A program made the position numbers and the translations under genes. A stretch of 64,000 bases of DNA. Origin: Rheinheimera pacifica (GTDB lineage Bacteria > Pseudomonadota > Gammaproteobacteria > Enterobacterales > Alteromonadaceae). The notes beneath the pieces are model-generated. The model searched no databases. It worked only from the letters and a program-made list of their open reading frames with translations, and was not told the origin of the DNA. Where the stretch lies: contig NZ_JANUEM010000012.1 of the NCBI RefSeq assembly GCF_024809855.1, forward strand, positions 62,001-126,000, written 5' to 3'. Each line of letters begins with the position of its first letter. The stretch's first letter is position 1. Shown here piece by piece: positions 18,702 to 28,287 of the stretch.

Positions 18702-19355
18702 TTATAAAAAACCACGCTGAGCCAACAGCGCCATACTGACACCGCTGTTAGCGTTGCCGTTGTTGTCTTTACTGAGTAAGCGTTCCAGATAGCGGGCAAT
18801 TAAATCTACCTCAAGATGCACCTGAGAGCCTGCTTTAAGCTGTGAAATGGTAGTTTGCTCCGCCGTATGCGGCACTATAGTCAGCCTGAAAGCATCACTG
18901 CTCAGTTCATTAACTGTAAGGCTAACCCCATCAATAGTAACTGAGCCTTTAACAGCAATATAATGTGCCAGCGCTGTTGGCAACGTAAGCCAGATATGCC
19001 GGGCACGGCCGCTGGCTTCAATTTTTGTGACACGGCTGACGCCATCAACATGGCCACTGACTAAATGCCCGCCCATACGGGTGGTGGGCAACATCGCTTT
19101 TTCAAGGTTAATCTGTTGTCCGGTTTTATACTGGCCAAACAGAGTGTGCGCCAGCGTTTCTGATGATACATCAGCATCAAAGCTGTGCTTATCCAGTCTG
19201 GTTACTGTTAAACATACGCCGTTGCTGGCAATGCTGTCGCCCAGCTTTACGTCATAAAAGTCCAGGCTCTGGCTGTGTATAGTTACCGTAATATCGGCAC
19301 CGCGTTGTTGTATCGCGCTAAGCTGGCCTGTGGCTTCAATAATACCTGTAAACAT
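18702..19355 (-). CDS. ribE: Riboflavin synthase alpha chain
   Basis: The 217-residue protein has two lumazine-binding repeats: MFTGIIEATG at the start, GHLVSGHVDGVS near residue 97 and VDGVSLTVNEL in the second repeat. It dismutates two 6,7-dimethyl-8-ribityllumazine molecules to riboflavin. The symbol is ribE or ribC depending on the naming scheme. It sits between ribD (11 bp upstream) and ribBX (12 bp downstream), evidently in one transcription unit. Confidence 0.95.
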   Translation of the reverse strand: MFTGIIEATGQLSAIQQRGADITVTIHSQSLDFYDVKLGDSIASNGVCLTVTRLDKHSFDADVSSETLAHTLFGQYKTGQQINLEKAMLPTTRMGGHLVSGHVDGVSRVTKIEASGRARHIWLTLPTALAHYIAVKGSVTIDGVSLTVNELSSDAFRLTIVPHTAEQTTISQLKAGSQVHLEVDLIARYLERLLSKDNNGNANSGVSMALLAQRGFL

Positions 19356-19366
19356 AGGTTATCCCG

Positions 19367-20500
19367 TTAGCCTTTTGCAGCATGATTTAAGGTGGCAGTA
19401 AGGCGGATATCTGCCCCCACCATACGTATGTCTGTCCAGCTTAATTCAGGCACCTGCGCCAGTGCAGTAAACTGTGGCAGCACTGCCAGCGGCTGAGCTG
19501 AATTACCTAATAGCTTTGGTGCAAGATAGACGATTAACTCATCTACCAGCCCCAACTGCAGCAAGGTACCTGCCAGCGTGGCTCCTGCTTCTACCCATAA
19601 GGTATTAACATTCTCGCGCAGCGCTAAATGCTCCAGCAGTGCTACTAAATCAAACTGCGCATTGCTGTCTAAAGGGCAATGAATTTGTCTGGCGATATTG
19701 GGCAGTTGCCGGGAGTTTTCAACCTTGCTGACACACAGTAATACTTCACCGCCGTCATTAAATAGTGCCAGCTTATGATCCAGTGTACCGTTTCTGTCGA
19801 GGATCACCCGCTTGGGCTGGCGCAGTTCGCCATTTTCCAATGCTGTCACACTTTGCAATAGTTGTTCCGCACGTAAATTTAACCTGGCGTTGTCGGCCAG
19901 CACTGTGGTGGCGGTAGATAAAATAGCGCAGCTTTGTGCACGGTAATGCTGCACATCCGCACGGGCGGCATCACCGGTTAACCATTTGCTGTCGCCGTTA
20001 GCCAGCGCAGTACGGCCGTCTAAACTGGCAGCCAGTTTTAGCTGTACATAAGGGCGCTGGCGCTCCATCCGGCTTAAAAAGCCCGGGTTTAATGCCCGCG
20101 CCTGAGCCTCCAGCAACCCCACATCGACGACAATACCGGCAGAGCGCAACATGGCCACACCACGCCCGGCTACTTGTGGGTTTGGGTCCTGCATTGCCAT
20201 TACCACACGGGTCACACCGGCAGCAATCAAGGCTTCGGCGCATGGTGGGGTGCGGCCATAGTGGCTGCAGGGTTCCAGCGTGACATAACAGGTGGCACCT
20301 TTTGCTGCGCTGCCGGCTTCGCGCAAAGCATATACTTCGGCATGAGGCCCACCGGCTTGCTTATGATAACCGGAGCCCACCACCACACCATTTTGCACCA
20401 GCACTGCGCCAACATTCGGGTTTGGGCTGGTGGTATAACGCCCAAGCTCTGCCAGGCGGATGGCCTGTGCCATAAAAGTGGTATCAGCGGCACTAAACAT
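19367..20500 (-). CDS. ribD: Bifunctional pyrimidine deaminase/reductase RibD
   Basis: The 377-residue protein has an N-terminal zinc deaminase domain with HAEVYAL near residue 50 and PCSHYGRTPPC near 75. A C-terminal NADPH-dependent reductase domain follows (RPYVQLKLAASLDGR near 145, TLWVEAGATLAGTLL near 300). It carries out the second and third steps from the GTP-derived pyrimidine to riboflavin. Its ATG overlaps the nrdR stop by one base (TGATG), indicating tight coupling. Confidence 0.96.
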   Translation of the reverse strand: MFSAADTTFMAQAIRLAELGRYTTSPNPNVGAVLVQNGVVVGSGYHKQAGGPHAEVYALREAGSAAKGATCYVTLEPCSHYGRTPPCAEALIAAGVTRVVMAMQDPNPQVAGRGVAMLRSAGIVVDVGLLEAQARALNPGFLSRMERQRPYVQLKLAASLDGRTALANGDSKWLTGDAARADVQHYRAQSCAILSTATTVLADNARLNLRAEQLLQSVTALENGELRQPKRVILDRNGTLDHKLALFNDGGEVLLCVSKVENSRQLPNIARQIHCPLDSNAQFDLVALLEHLALRENVNTLWVEAGATLAGTLLQLGLVDELIVYLAPKLLGNSAQPLAVLPQFTALAQVPELSWTDIRMVGADIRLTATLNHAAKG

Positions 20501-20955
20501 CAGGCTTTTTCCCCTAAGCGGGCAATCTCTTCGCCAAATTCGCGGATATCTTTAAACGAGCGGTAGACGGAGGCAAAACGCACATAAGCAACTTTATCGA
20601 CTTTCACCAGCTCATCCATAATAAGGTTACCCAGCAACTGGCTGCCCACTTCACGCTCACCGGTGGCGCGCAACTGAGATTTAATTTTATTGATCAGCTG
20701 TTCAATCTGCTCAGTGGATACCGGCCGTTTTTCCAGCGAGCGCAGCAAGCCACTGCGCAGCTTGTCTTCGTTAAATGGTTCACGCGAGCCGTCGCGTTTA
20801 ATAATACGCGGCATCACCAGCTCAGCGGCCTCAAAGGTAGTAAAACGCTCATGGCAAGCCAGACATTCACGGCGGCGGCGTACCTGATGGCCATCTGCCA
20901 CCAGGCGTGAGTCAATAACCTTGGTATCGTCTGCATTACAAAACGGACAGTACAT
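20500..20955 (-). CDS. nrdR: Transcriptional repressor NrdR
   Basis: The 151-residue protein has a zinc ribbon (MYCPFC near residue 3 and CLACHERF near 31) followed by an ATP-cone domain. It senses ATP/dATP balance and represses ribonucleotide reductase genes through NrdR boxes. None of its usual nrd targets is in the window. The gene opens the nrdR-ribD run, a common gammaproteobacterial neighbourhood. AGGA lies upstream of the ATG. Confidence 0.97.
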   Translation of the reverse strand: MYCPFCNADDTKVIDSRLVADGHQVRRRRECLACHERFTTFEAAELVMPRIIKRDGSREPFNEDKLRSGLLRSLEKRPVSTEQIEQLINKIKSQLRATGEREVGSQLLGNLIMDELVKVDKVAYVRFASVYRSFKDIREFGEEIARLGEKA

Positions 20956-21009
20956 GATAAAAATCCTGCTAAGCTGCCAAAAGCCAAAAAGAAAGGGCCA
21001 GATAAAGAA

Positions 21010-21029
21010 ATGGCCGCAACAGCGGCCAT
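21010..21029 (-). terminator. Likely glyA terminator
   Basis: A perfect 8-bp GC-rich stem (ATGGCCGC / GCGGCCAT) with a 4-base loop lies 20 bp after the glyA stop. It is followed on the minus strand by TTTCTTTATC. The broken T-run suggests partial termination ahead of nrdR. Confidence 0.65.
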
Positions 21030-21048
21030 CATAGCACTTAATCAGCGT

Positions 21049-22302
21049 TTAGGCATAAACCGGGAAATGGCTGCACAGCTCAGATACCTGGCCACGTACC
21101 TTATCGATTACAGCGGCATCACCACGGCTGTCCAGCACGTCACAAATAAAATTTGCTACGGTGCGCGCTTCTGCTTCGTTAAAACCACGGCGGGTAATAG
21201 CGGGCGTACCGATGCGCAAACCAGAGGTAACAAACGGCGAGCGCGGATCATTCGGTACCGAGTTTTTATTAACGGTAATATGCGCCTGGCCCAGCCATGC
21301 ATCAGCCTCTTTACCGGTAATGTCTTTGTTAATTAAGTCCATCAGAAACAGGTGATTCTGCGTACCACCAGACACCACTTTATAACCGCGTTGCTGCATA
21401 GCATCACACATCGCCACCGCGTTTTTCAGTACCTGCTGCTGGTAAGCTTTAAATTCAGGCTGTAACGCTTCTTTAAAAGCTACGGCTTTAGCTGCAATAA
21501 CATGCATTAACGGGCCGCCCTGGCCACCGGGGAATACCGCAGAGTTCAGCTTCTTCTCAATTTCTTCGTTCTTACGCGCTAAAATTAAACCACCGCGCGG
21601 GCCTGCCAGCGTTTTGTGCGTAGTCGTTGTTACCACATCTGCTACCGGCACCGGGTTCGGATATAAACCAGCAGCCACTAAACCGGCAACATGAGCCATA
21701 TCCACCATCAGATAAGCACCAACCTTATCGGCGATATCGCGAAAACGCTGCCAGTCAATAATGCCGGAATAAGCAGAGAAGCCGGCAATAATCAGTTTTG
21801 GTTTATGTTCCAGCGCCAGTGCTTCAGCCTGATCATAATCAATTACGCCCGTTTCAGGGTGCAGGCCATATTGCACAGCGTTGTAAAGTTTACCGGACGA
21901 GCTGACATGAGCACCATGAGTTAAATGGCCACCATGTGCCAGGCTCATACCTAAAATAGTATCGCCAGCGTTTAATAACGCCAAAAATACTGCAGAGTTA
22001 GCCTGTGAACCAGAGTGCGGCTGCACGTTAGCATAATCGGCACCGAACAGCTCTTTAGCACGGGCAATGGCTAAATCTTCAGCTATATCGACATATTCAC
22101 AACCACCATAGTAGCGTTTATGCGGATAGCCTTCGGCATACTTATTGGTTAGCTGAGAGCCTTGAGCCTGCAGTACACGTGGGCTGGCATAGTTTTCTGA
22201 CGCGATAAGCTCAATGTGCGCTTCCTGACGGTCGTTTTCATCGGTTATCGCCTGCCATAATTGTGGGTCGAAATCGGCAATATTCATATCACGCTTTAAC
22301 AT
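21049..22302 (-). CDS. glyA: Serine hydroxymethyltransferase
   Basis: The 417-residue PLP enzyme interconverts serine and glycine while loading tetrahydrofolate with a one-carbon unit. The PLP lysine lies in [13 protein letters not shown], and the N-terminus ([17 protein letters not shown]) closely matches E. coli GlyA, as does the length. The start at 22302 has AGGAGAG upstream; the open frame extends eight codons further without support. folD, which uses the same folate pool, lies at the far end of the window. Confidence 0.97.
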   Translation of the reverse strand: MLKRDMNIADFDPQLWQAITDENDRQEAHIELIASENYASPRVLQAQGSQLTNKYAEGYPHKRYYGGCEYVDIAEDLAIARAKELFGADYANVQPHSGSQANSAVFLALLNAGDTILGMSLAHGGHLTHGAHVSSSGKLYNAVQYGLHPETGVIDYDQAEALALEHKPKLIIAGFSAYSGIIDWQRFRDIADKVGAYLMVDMAHVAGLVAAGLYPNPVPVADVVTTTTHKTLAGPRGGLILARKNEEIEKKLNSAVFPGGQGGPLMHVIAAKAVAFKEALQPEFKAYQQQVLKNAVAMCDAMQQRGYKVVSGGTQNHLFLMDLINKDITGKEADAWLGQAHITVNKNSVPNDPRSPFVTSGLRIGTPAITRRGFNEAEARTVANFICDVLDSRGDAAVIDKVRGQVSELCSHFPVYA

Positions 22303-22514
22303 GCTCTCTCCTGGTGCGGCTTGCACGCGTAGTTTTAATCAAATTCAGTTGAATCAAAACTGGCTTAATAAAATTGGCCGCCATTCTACCTTTAAATATG
22401 ACTTTATGCACCCGCAATTTAGCCATCTAAACATCCAAGAATAACAATGCTCAGCTGGTTTAACCAGGTAACTGCGTGCTACAAGCTTTACAATATAAAA
22501 AACACCACCTAATA

Positions 22515-22534
22515 TACTGTATATAAAAACAGCC
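22515..22534 (+). promoter_or_regulatory. LexA (SOS) box upstream of dinB
   Basis: The site TACTGTATATAAAAACAGCC keeps both CTGT and ACAG half-sites with the standard 8-bp spacing, close to the gammaproteobacterial LexA consensus. It ends 11 bp before the dinB ATG. It predicts LexA repression and induction of dinB by DNA damage. Confidence 0.88.
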
Positions 22535-22545
22535 TTGGTGTTTGC

Positions 22546-23610
22546 ATGCGCAAAATTATACATATAGATATGGATTGTTTTTTTGCCGCCGTAGAAATGC
22601 GCGACAACCCGGCGCTGAAGCATATTCCTATTGCTGTGGGTGGTTCAAGACAAGCCCGCGGCGTAATATCTACCTGCAACTACCCGGCCCGTGCCTATGG
22701 TGTGCGCTCGGCGATGCCAACCGGTCAGGCATTAAAGCTGTGCCCTCATTTAACCTTGCTTAGCGGTAATATGGAGAAATACAGTGCTGCCAGCCGACAA
22801 ATCCGGGCTATTTTTGCGCGCTATACCGACAGCATAGAACCCTTGTCTTTAGATGAAGCCTATCTGGACGTTACCGATTGCACGCAATTTCATGGCAGTG
22901 CCACACGCATTGCTGAAGATATCCGCCGGAGTATTTATATGGAAACCGGCCTTACTGCATCTGCCGGTGTAGCACCGAATAAGTTTCTGGCAAAAATTGC
23001 CAGCGACGAAAATAAACCTGATGGTTTATATGTTATTACTCCCGATGACGTCAGCGGCTTTGTTAAAAAACTGCCGCTGAAACGCTTGCCAGGAGTGGGA
23101 GCCAAAACAGCCGAGCGTTTAAGTCAGCTGGGTTTAAACTACTGCGCCGACATAGCCAGCGCCCCCCTGCCTTTACTGGTAAAGCAGTTTGGCAGCCTGG
23201 CAGATAGCCTGCTAAAGCGCAGCCAGGGCATTGACGAGCGGCCGGTATGTAGCCGCGAGCAACGAAAATCGTTAGGGGTAGAACGTACCCTTGAGCATGA
23301 CTTACTGCAATATACCGAGTGTGTAGAAACACTTAGCCAGTTACTGCCGCAATTAGAGCGCCGGCTGGAGCACTACAGCAACAGCGCTGCAGGACGGCTA
23401 ACGCCGATTCAGAAAGTAGGTATTAAACTGAAGTTTAGTGACTTTCGCCAGACAACTGTAGAAAAGCAAGGCCAGCCACTGCAGCTTGATAAGTTGCTGC
23501 CACTACTGGATGAAGCCTGGCAACGCAGGCAAGAACAAGGGGTAAGATTAATAGGCTTACAAATAGGTTTTAAAACTTCCGCTTTACAGCAACTGGCTTT
23601 GCCGTTTTAA
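22546..23610 (+). CDS. dinB: DNA polymerase IV (Y-family translesion polymerase)
   Basis: The 354-residue protein has IHIDMDCFFAAVE at the N-terminus (catalytic Asp near residue 8) and the SLDEAYLDVT motif near residue 103 with the catalytic Asp-Glu. The helix-hairpin-helix LPGVGAKTAERL lies near 180, and a little-finger domain follows. It ends in a hydrophobic LALPF tail, which may act as a beta-clamp-binding motif. It copies past damaged bases at low fidelity. The LexA box directly upstream supports SOS control. It is a single gene, convergent with the cold-shock gene. Confidence 0.96.
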   Translation: MRKIIHIDMDCFFAAVEMRDNPALKHIPIAVGGSRQARGVISTCNYPARAYGVRSAMPTGQALKLCPHLTLLSGNMEKYSAASRQIRAIFARYTDSIEPLSLDEAYLDVTDCTQFHGSATRIAEDIRRSIYMETGLTASAGVAPNKFLAKIASDENKPDGLYVITPDDVSGFVKKLPLKRLPGVGAKTAERLSQLGLNYCADIASAPLPLLVKQFGSLADSLLKRSQGIDERPVCSREQRKSLGVERTLEHDLLQYTECVETLSQLLPQLERRLEHYSNSAAGRLTPIQKVGIKLKFSDFRQTTVEKQGQPLQLDKLLPLLDEAWQRRQEQGVRLIGLQIGFKTSALQQLALPF

Positions 23611-23643
23611 TCAACGACCATATTATTGCTTTACAGATAACAG

Positions 23644-23665
23644 AAAACCGGCAAAAGCCGGTTTT
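23644..23665. terminator. Bidirectional terminator between dinB and the cold-shock gene
   Basis: A perfect 9-bp stem (AAAACCGGC / GCCGGTTTT) with an AAAA loop gives a run of four Ts on either strand. It sits in the gap between two convergent genes. Confidence 0.85.
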
Positions 23666-23683
23666 ATGCAAGCCTGGCCGGAA

Positions 23684-23896
23684 TTACCCGATAACAGTTA
23701 CGTTCTCAGCTTGTGGGCCTTTTTGGCCTTCAGTTACTTCAAAAGTAACTTTCTGACCTTCAACTAAAGTTTTACGGCCGGTACCGTTGATCGCACGGAA
23801 GTGAACGAAAACGTCCTTACCACCATCACGCTCCAGGAAACCGTAACCTTTCTCTTCGTTGAACCACTTAACTGAACCGGAAATTAACTGTGACAT
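23684..23896 (-). CDS. CspA-family cold-shock protein
   Basis: The 70-residue protein is a single cold-shock domain with [11 protein letters not shown] (RNP1) and DVFVHFRAI (RNP2), close to CspA/CspE. It binds single-stranded nucleic acid and melts RNA structure. It is preceded by a strong promoter and a leader of roughly 85 nt. Which paralogue it is, and whether it is cold-induced, cannot be told from sequence alone. Confidence 0.95.
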   Translation of the reverse strand: MSQLISGSVKWFNEEKGYGFLERDGGKDVFVHFRAINGTGRKTLVEGQKVTFEVTEGQKGPQAENVTVIG

Positions 23897-23987
23897 AACA
23901 CTCTCTTACTTTAACTAAATTTGCCAGCTCGCTGGCGACTTAAATATAACCGGTCATCTCAGCTGACTAGCATATATTTTCGCCCTC

Positions 23988-24016
23988 ATTATCAGTTAAG
24001 CCATATAAGGGGTCAA
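23988..24016 (-). promoter_or_regulatory. Strong sigma-70 promoter of the cold-shock gene
   Basis: On the minus strand a -35 TTGACC (24011-24016) and a -10 GATAAT (23988-23993) are separated by exactly 17 bp. Transcription would start near 23981, leaving a structured leader of about 85 nt that includes a short GCCAGCGAGCTGGC palindrome. Confidence 0.7.
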
Positions 24017-24166
24017 TAACCTTGCCTGCCACACAGAAAATATTTTCTGCTCAGACCGTACCAGCAGCGTGAGCCACGTTACTGATAACCCTGTTGTTGT
24101 AAGCATACTACACAGCAACAATTTCAGTGTAGCAGCAATGGTGCTGAAAAAATAATCAGTGTTAAT

Positions 24167-25486
24167 TTATTTTTGTTTACGTCTTACCGGCGCTAAACCA
24201 TCGTCTCCACCTTCAAAAAACTGCGGTGCATTCTTTGTTACCGGCCTGACGGTCGCTTTAGTTTTTGTTTTGCCTTTACCCGGCTGCGCTTTTTTACCCG
24301 CTACTGCTTTAACGGCAGCTTTTGCTGCTTTGGGTTTACCGTCAAATTTAGCAACTAATCCTTCTACTTCGGCAAAAGTAGTTGGCTGGCGTAAAAAGGT
24401 TTCAATCCGCTCTAGTGCTGCTATATCTTTTGGCCCAACCAATGAAATCGCCTGCCCTTTGGCGCCAGCGCGGCCGGTACGGCCAATACGGTGTACGTAT
24501 TCTTCTGCATGCTTGGGTAAATCGAAGTTGATAACGTGCGATACCTGCAATAAATCCAGGCCACGCGAAGCCAGATCAGTGGTAACCAACACCTGGTGTT
24601 TGCCGGTAGCAAAGGCTTGCATTACTGCATTACGGCTACTCTGGCTTAATTTGCCGCTTAACCCCACCGCGCTGCGGCCAAGCTGTTCACACAATAATGC
24701 TAAACGCTCAGCATCTTCGCGTGTGGCAGTAAAAATAATCAGTTGTTTAATATCATCCTGCTGTAAAAAGTGCTGCAGCAGCGCTTCTTTGTGTGTCAGG
24801 TGATCAGCCAGATAAAACCGCTGGCTGATATCCTGATGCTGTTGATGTGATGCCCCAATAGCGACACGGTATGGGTTTTTCAGCAATGCCAGGGTCAGTT
24901 CATCAACTTCTGCATGATCTAATGTGGCAGAAAACAGCAACGTCTGGCGCAAACGGTGATCTGCAGCTTTATTGATTAACGTTAGCTGCGGCATAAAACC
25001 CAGATCCAGCATCCGATCCGCTTCGTCTAGGATCAGCATTTCCAGGCCATTAATAAATACTGATTTATGCTCGAGGTGGTCAACAAAACGGCCAGGTGTG
25101 GCGACAATAATATTGGGCTCGCGTTTAAGCAGCTTTTCCTGATCGTTAAAGTTTTCCCCGCCGACGATCAACGCTGACGTTAACGGCGTATTAGACACAA
25201 ACAAGCGCAACTGCGCATATACCTGTTTGGCTAATTCGCGTGTCGGTGCCAGTATCAGCGCCCGCGCATCACGTTTGGACAACGGCCGGCTTTTTAGCAG
25301 GCGTTGCATCATTGGCAATAAATAAGCCAGCGTTTTACCTGAGCCGGTTTGCGATGACACGATTAAATCACGGCCAACCATTACAGCAGGAATGGCCTCT
25401 TGCTGAATTTCAGTTGGCTTAACAAAGCCCAGATGCTGTACCGAACGCATTAGCCGCGGATCAAGCGATAAATCATTAAATGGCAA
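24167..25486 (-). CDS. DEAD-box ATP-dependent RNA helicase
   Basis: The 439-residue protein has the full motif set: an F/Q motif (GFVKPTEIQQEAIP), Walker A in SSQTGSGKT, PTRELA, TPGR, DEAD, SAT, and the C-terminal TTDLASRGLD and HRIGRTGRAG. A Lys/Ala-rich basic tail of about 60 residues probably binds RNA. It resembles the SrmB/RhlE group, but I cannot assign a paralogue. It lies upstream of the cold-shock gene on the same strand, separated by 270 bp with its own promoter, so a cold-related pairing is only suggestive. Confidence 0.95.
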   Translation of the reverse strand: MPFNDLSLDPRLMRSVQHLGFVKPTEIQQEAIPAVMVGRDLIVSSQTGSGKTLAYLLPMMQRLLKSRPLSKRDARALILAPTRELAKQVYAQLRLFVSNTPLTSALIVGGENFNDQEKLLKREPNIIVATPGRFVDHLEHKSVFINGLEMLILDEADRMLDLGFMPQLTLINKAADHRLRQTLLFSATLDHAEVDELTLALLKNPYRVAIGASHQQHQDISQRFYLADHLTHKEALLQHFLQQDDIKQLIIFTATREDAERLALLCEQLGRSAVGLSGKLSQSSRNAVMQAFATGKHQVLVTTDLASRGLDLLQVSHVINFDLPKHAEEYVHRIGRTGRAGAKGQAISLVGPKDIAALERIETFLRQPTTFAEVEGLVAKFDGKPKAAKAAVKAVAGKKAQPGKGKTKTKATVRPVTKNAPQFFEGGDDGLAPVRRKQK

Positions 25487-25631
25487 AGTGAACCTCTTAA
25501 ACCTTAAATTACCGCTATATGATAACCGAAGCTGGCAAATTGAGTTAGTTTGATTTCTTAACTGGCAACCTTTGCGCTACTATAAGCACATTGTGACAAC
25601 TGCAAAAAAGTATTGAATATCAGGGTACACC

Positions 25632-26165
25632 ATGAGTAATGCACTAAAAGAGCAACTGTTAAAAGCGGGTCTGGCAGACGCCAAAAAGCTAAAAGCCGTA
25701 AAAAAAGAGAAACACCAGCAAAAAGTTCAGGCTGGCAAAAACCAGAAAATAGTTAACGAAGCCAGTGTGCTGGCAGAGCAAACACGCCAGCAACAGATTG
25801 AACGCGACCGTGTTTTAAACCAGCAAAAACAAGCTGCACTGCAACAAAAATCCATTGCCGCCCAGGTAAAACAGCTTATCAGTAACAACACGATTAAAGC
25901 GCAGGGTGAAGTAGTTTATAACTTTACCGATGGTAAGCTGGTTAAACGGCTGTATGTTAATAACAAACTGCATGATGAGCTAAGCCGGGGCCTGTTAGCC
26001 ATAGCTAAACAGGATGAGCAGTATTATCTGGTGCCTGCTGCAGTTGCTGAAAAAATTAAGCAGCGCCAGAGTGACAGCATTATAGTGCTGAATGTGAAGC
26101 AACAGCAGGTGGATGAAGATGATCCCTACGCCGACTTTAAAATTCCTGATGATTTAATGTGGTAA
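25632..26165 (+). CDS. DUF2058 (YaiL-like) family protein
   Basis: The 177-residue, highly charged protein starts SNALKEQLLKAGLADAKKL, followed by a Lys/Gln-rich coiled-coil-like stretch to about residue 85 and a small globular C-terminus (VVYNFTDGKLVKRLYVNNKLHDEL). This is the DUF2058/YaiL pattern. Members are annotated as nucleoprotein-like, and the function is not established. The acetyltransferase gene follows after 33 bp on the same strand. Confidence 0.85.
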   Translation: MSNALKEQLLKAGLADAKKLKAVKKEKHQQKVQAGKNQKIVNEASVLAEQTRQQQIERDRVLNQQKQAALQQKSIAAQVKQLISNNTIKAQGEVVYNFTDGKLVKRLYVNNKLHDELSRGLLAIAKQDEQYYLVPAAVAEKIKQRQSDSIIVLNVKQQQVDEDDPYADFKIPDDLMW

Positions 26166-26198
26166 ATCCGGCTTAGCTTTGGTCTGCAGAAGGTACAG

Positions 26199-26708
26199 AT
26201 GAATACCCAATTGGTGTTAGCCAGCGTCAGTGAAATGCTGCAACTGCAACATTGGTTCAGCAGTGCAGAGCAACAACAAAGCTGGGGCGGTGACAACTTT
26301 GATTATCCCTGTACCGGGTTGCGTTTTCTTCAATTACTGTGCAGGCCGGAAACACAAAGTTTTAGCTTGCTTGATAGCGATAACAATACCGTACTGGGTT
26401 TTGGCCAGATATGTGATCGTTTCGGTTGTCATCATCTGGCCCGGCTGGTTATTCACCCACAGCAGCGTGGCAAGGGCTTGGCTAAAACCCTGATTAGCGA
26501 ACTGAGCATTCAGGCGCTAAGCCAGCAGTACCGAAACATATCGCTGTATGTGCACCGGCACAACAGCATTGCGTTGCAATGCTATACCAACCTGGGGTTT
26601 GAAATTTGCCCACCGCCGGAAGCAGAAAACCCACGGCTGCATTTTATGATACTGCAAGCCGATAAAGCGATTGTAAGTGCTAACCGCTATCTGCAGCAGC
26701 AAAGCTAA
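26199..26708 (+). CDS. GNAT family N-acetyltransferase
   Basis: The 169-residue protein has GNAT motif A (LVIHPQQRGKGLAKTLI, near residues 85-100), including the acetyl-CoA pyrophosphate loop QRGKGL, and motif B (NSIALQCYTNLGFE). It should transfer an acetyl group from acetyl-CoA to an unknown amine. It is probably cotranscribed with the DUF2058 gene. Its stop overlaps the convergent methyltransferase stop by 4 bp. Confidence 0.88.
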   Translation: MNTQLVLASVSEMLQLQHWFSSAEQQQSWGGDNFDYPCTGLRFLQLLCRPETQSFSLLDSDNNTVLGFGQICDRFGCHHLARLVIHPQQRGKGLAKTLISELSIQALSQQYRNISLYVHRHNSIALQCYTNLGFEICPPPEAENPRLHFMILQADKAIVSANRYLQQQS

Positions 26709-27439
26709 TCTGAACGTTGCCTGGCGCTGACACCTTTCACCTGTTGGGCAAAAGCAGGGCTTAATTGCCACTTCGGTCTTATTGGTGTCAGCGGCAGCTC
26801 GCGCTTGCGCGCTACCAACAAATATCCCGCACCAAAATAATTCAGGTATTGTTCATTCCACTGCTGCCAGCGGGTTGCCTTATAATCTCTCGCCAGCATG
26901 GCAGAACAAAAGAAACGCTGCTCTGACAACACTTCAAAACCAATAAGATGTAACCAGTCTTTAATGCGTGACGCGCTGAAAAATCTGCCCTGCCACGGAT
27001 ATTTCTGTGCCAGTCCCGGTAGCCATTTTAAAAAACCGACAGCACTGTAAGGGTTAATACCGCTTAATAGCAAATAACCATCCGGTACCAACACCCGATG
27101 CGCTTCACGCACCACATGATGCGGATCAGCGGTATATTCCAGACAATGGCTCAACAACACCGCATCTACACTGTTTTCAATAACAGGTAAGGCATCAGCA
27201 TCGGCCAGCAACATGGCTTGCGGACAATAGCGGCCAACACCAATATGGTGCTGAATTTTGCAATGGCTGGTATCCAACTGGCAGCTGAGATCACCCACTT
27301 TTAGCATGTAGTAACCAAAAATCTGCTGCCACCACGGCTGTAACTGGCCGGATATAGCCTCGGCCAGCGCCGTCCCTTGCGTAAACTGCTGCCAGTCAGA
27401 CGGTGAAGTACGGTCTTTTTCGCTCAGCGCTGGTTTCAT
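26705..27439 (-). CDS. Class I SAM-dependent methyltransferase (YafS-like)
   Basis: The 244-residue protein has a methyltransferase core (DADALPVIENSVDAVLLSHCLEYTADPHHVVREAHRVLVPDGYLLL, given in parts: the acidic loop, LSHCLEY motif and VLVPDGYLLL strand). The position next to gloB matches E. coli yafS. The substrate is unknown. Its start lies only 39 bp from the divergent gloB start, so the two promoters must overlap each other or lie within coding DNA. Confidence 0.85.
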   Translation of the reverse strand: MKPALSEKDRTSPSDWQQFTQGTALAEAISGQLQPWWQQIFGYYMLKVGDLSCQLDTSHCKIQHHIGVGRYCPQAMLLADADALPVIENSVDAVLLSHCLEYTADPHHVVREAHRVLVPDGYLLLSGINPYSAVGFLKWLPGLAQKYPWQGRFFSASRIKDWLHLIGFEVLSEQRFFCSAMLARDYKATRWQQWNEQYLNYFGAGYLLVARKRELPLTPIRPKWQLSPAFAQQVKGVSARQRSD

Positions 27440-27478
27440 GCTAAATTAACAGCCGGATTCATTAAGATGGTTGTCATC

Positions 27479-28246
27479 ATGTATCAGATCACTCCATTAG
27501 CAGCATTTGAGGATAACTATATTTGGGTGCTATGTCAGCAAGACAACCCCAGTTGCATTGTAGTTGACCCAGGCGACGCAGGCCCTGTTTTAGCATTTTT
27601 ACAGCAACAGCAAAAAGTACCGGTAGCGATCCTTATTACACACCATCATGCCGATCACACCGGCGGCATTGCAAAATTACAGCAGCAATTTCCGCATGTC
27701 AGGGTAATAGGCCCGGCGATGGAATACGCCCGCATTCCCCAGCTTACCGAAAGCGTAAGCGACAATCAGTTGGTGGAAATTCCCCAGCTACAACTTACTT
27801 TTACTGTGATTGCTGTACCTGGGCACACTTTGGGCCATATTGCGTTTTATTCAGCACCGGTTTTGTTTTCTGGTGATACTCTGTTCAGCGCAGGTTGTGG
27901 CAGGCTGTTTGAAGGCAGCCCGCAACAAATGTGGCAATCGCTGCAGACGTTGCTGGCATTACCCGACAGCACCCAGATTTACTGTACCCACGAGTACACC
28001 CTGGCGAACTTAAAATTTGCTCTGACTGTGGAACCAGATAACGCTGCGCTAATCGAATACACGCAACGTTGTCATGATCTACGTTTGGCAAAACGGCCAA
28101 CCCTGCCTGCAGAGTTAGCAAAAGAGAAACAAATTAATCCATTTTTACGCTGTAATAACAAAAACCTACAGCAGAAATGGCAAAAAGATACAGCCTTAGC
28201 GCTGTTTAGCTGGTTAAGAGCCAGTAAGGACCAGTTTAAAAGCTGA
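27479..28246 (+). CDS. gloB: Hydroxyacylglutathione hydrolase (glyoxalase II)
   Basis: The 255-residue metallo-beta-lactamase-fold enzyme has the binuclear metal motif THHHADHTGG near residue 52, GHTLGHIAF near 112, SGDTLFSAGCGR near 127 and the C-terminal NPFLRC. It hydrolyses S-lactoylglutathione to lactate and glutathione in methylglyoxal detoxification. The ATG at 27479 gives the usual family start (YQITPLAAFEDNYIW); an ATG at 27467 would add four residues. mltD follows on the same strand, as in E. coli. Confidence 0.96.
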   Translation: MYQITPLAAFEDNYIWVLCQQDNPSCIVVDPGDAGPVLAFLQQQQKVPVAILITHHHADHTGGIAKLQQQFPHVRVIGPAMEYARIPQLTESVSDNQLVEIPQLQLTFTVIAVPGHTLGHIAFYSAPVLFSGDTLFSAGCGRLFEGSPQQMWQSLQTLLALPDSTQIYCTHEYTLANLKFALTVEPDNAALIEYTQRCHDLRLAKRPTLPAELAKEKQINPFLRCNNKNLQQKWQKDTALALFSWLRASKDQFKS

Positions 28247-28287
28247 CTTGCATTCAGTGACCGAACAGGTAACATTCGATTTTTTAC

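Noticed and set aside
17462-21048. FMN riboswitch controlling the riboflavin genes
   Set aside because: The gaps between nrdR, ribD, ribE and ribBX are too short, and the ribBX-ribH and glyA-nrdR gaps show simple hairpins but no RFN-element motifs.
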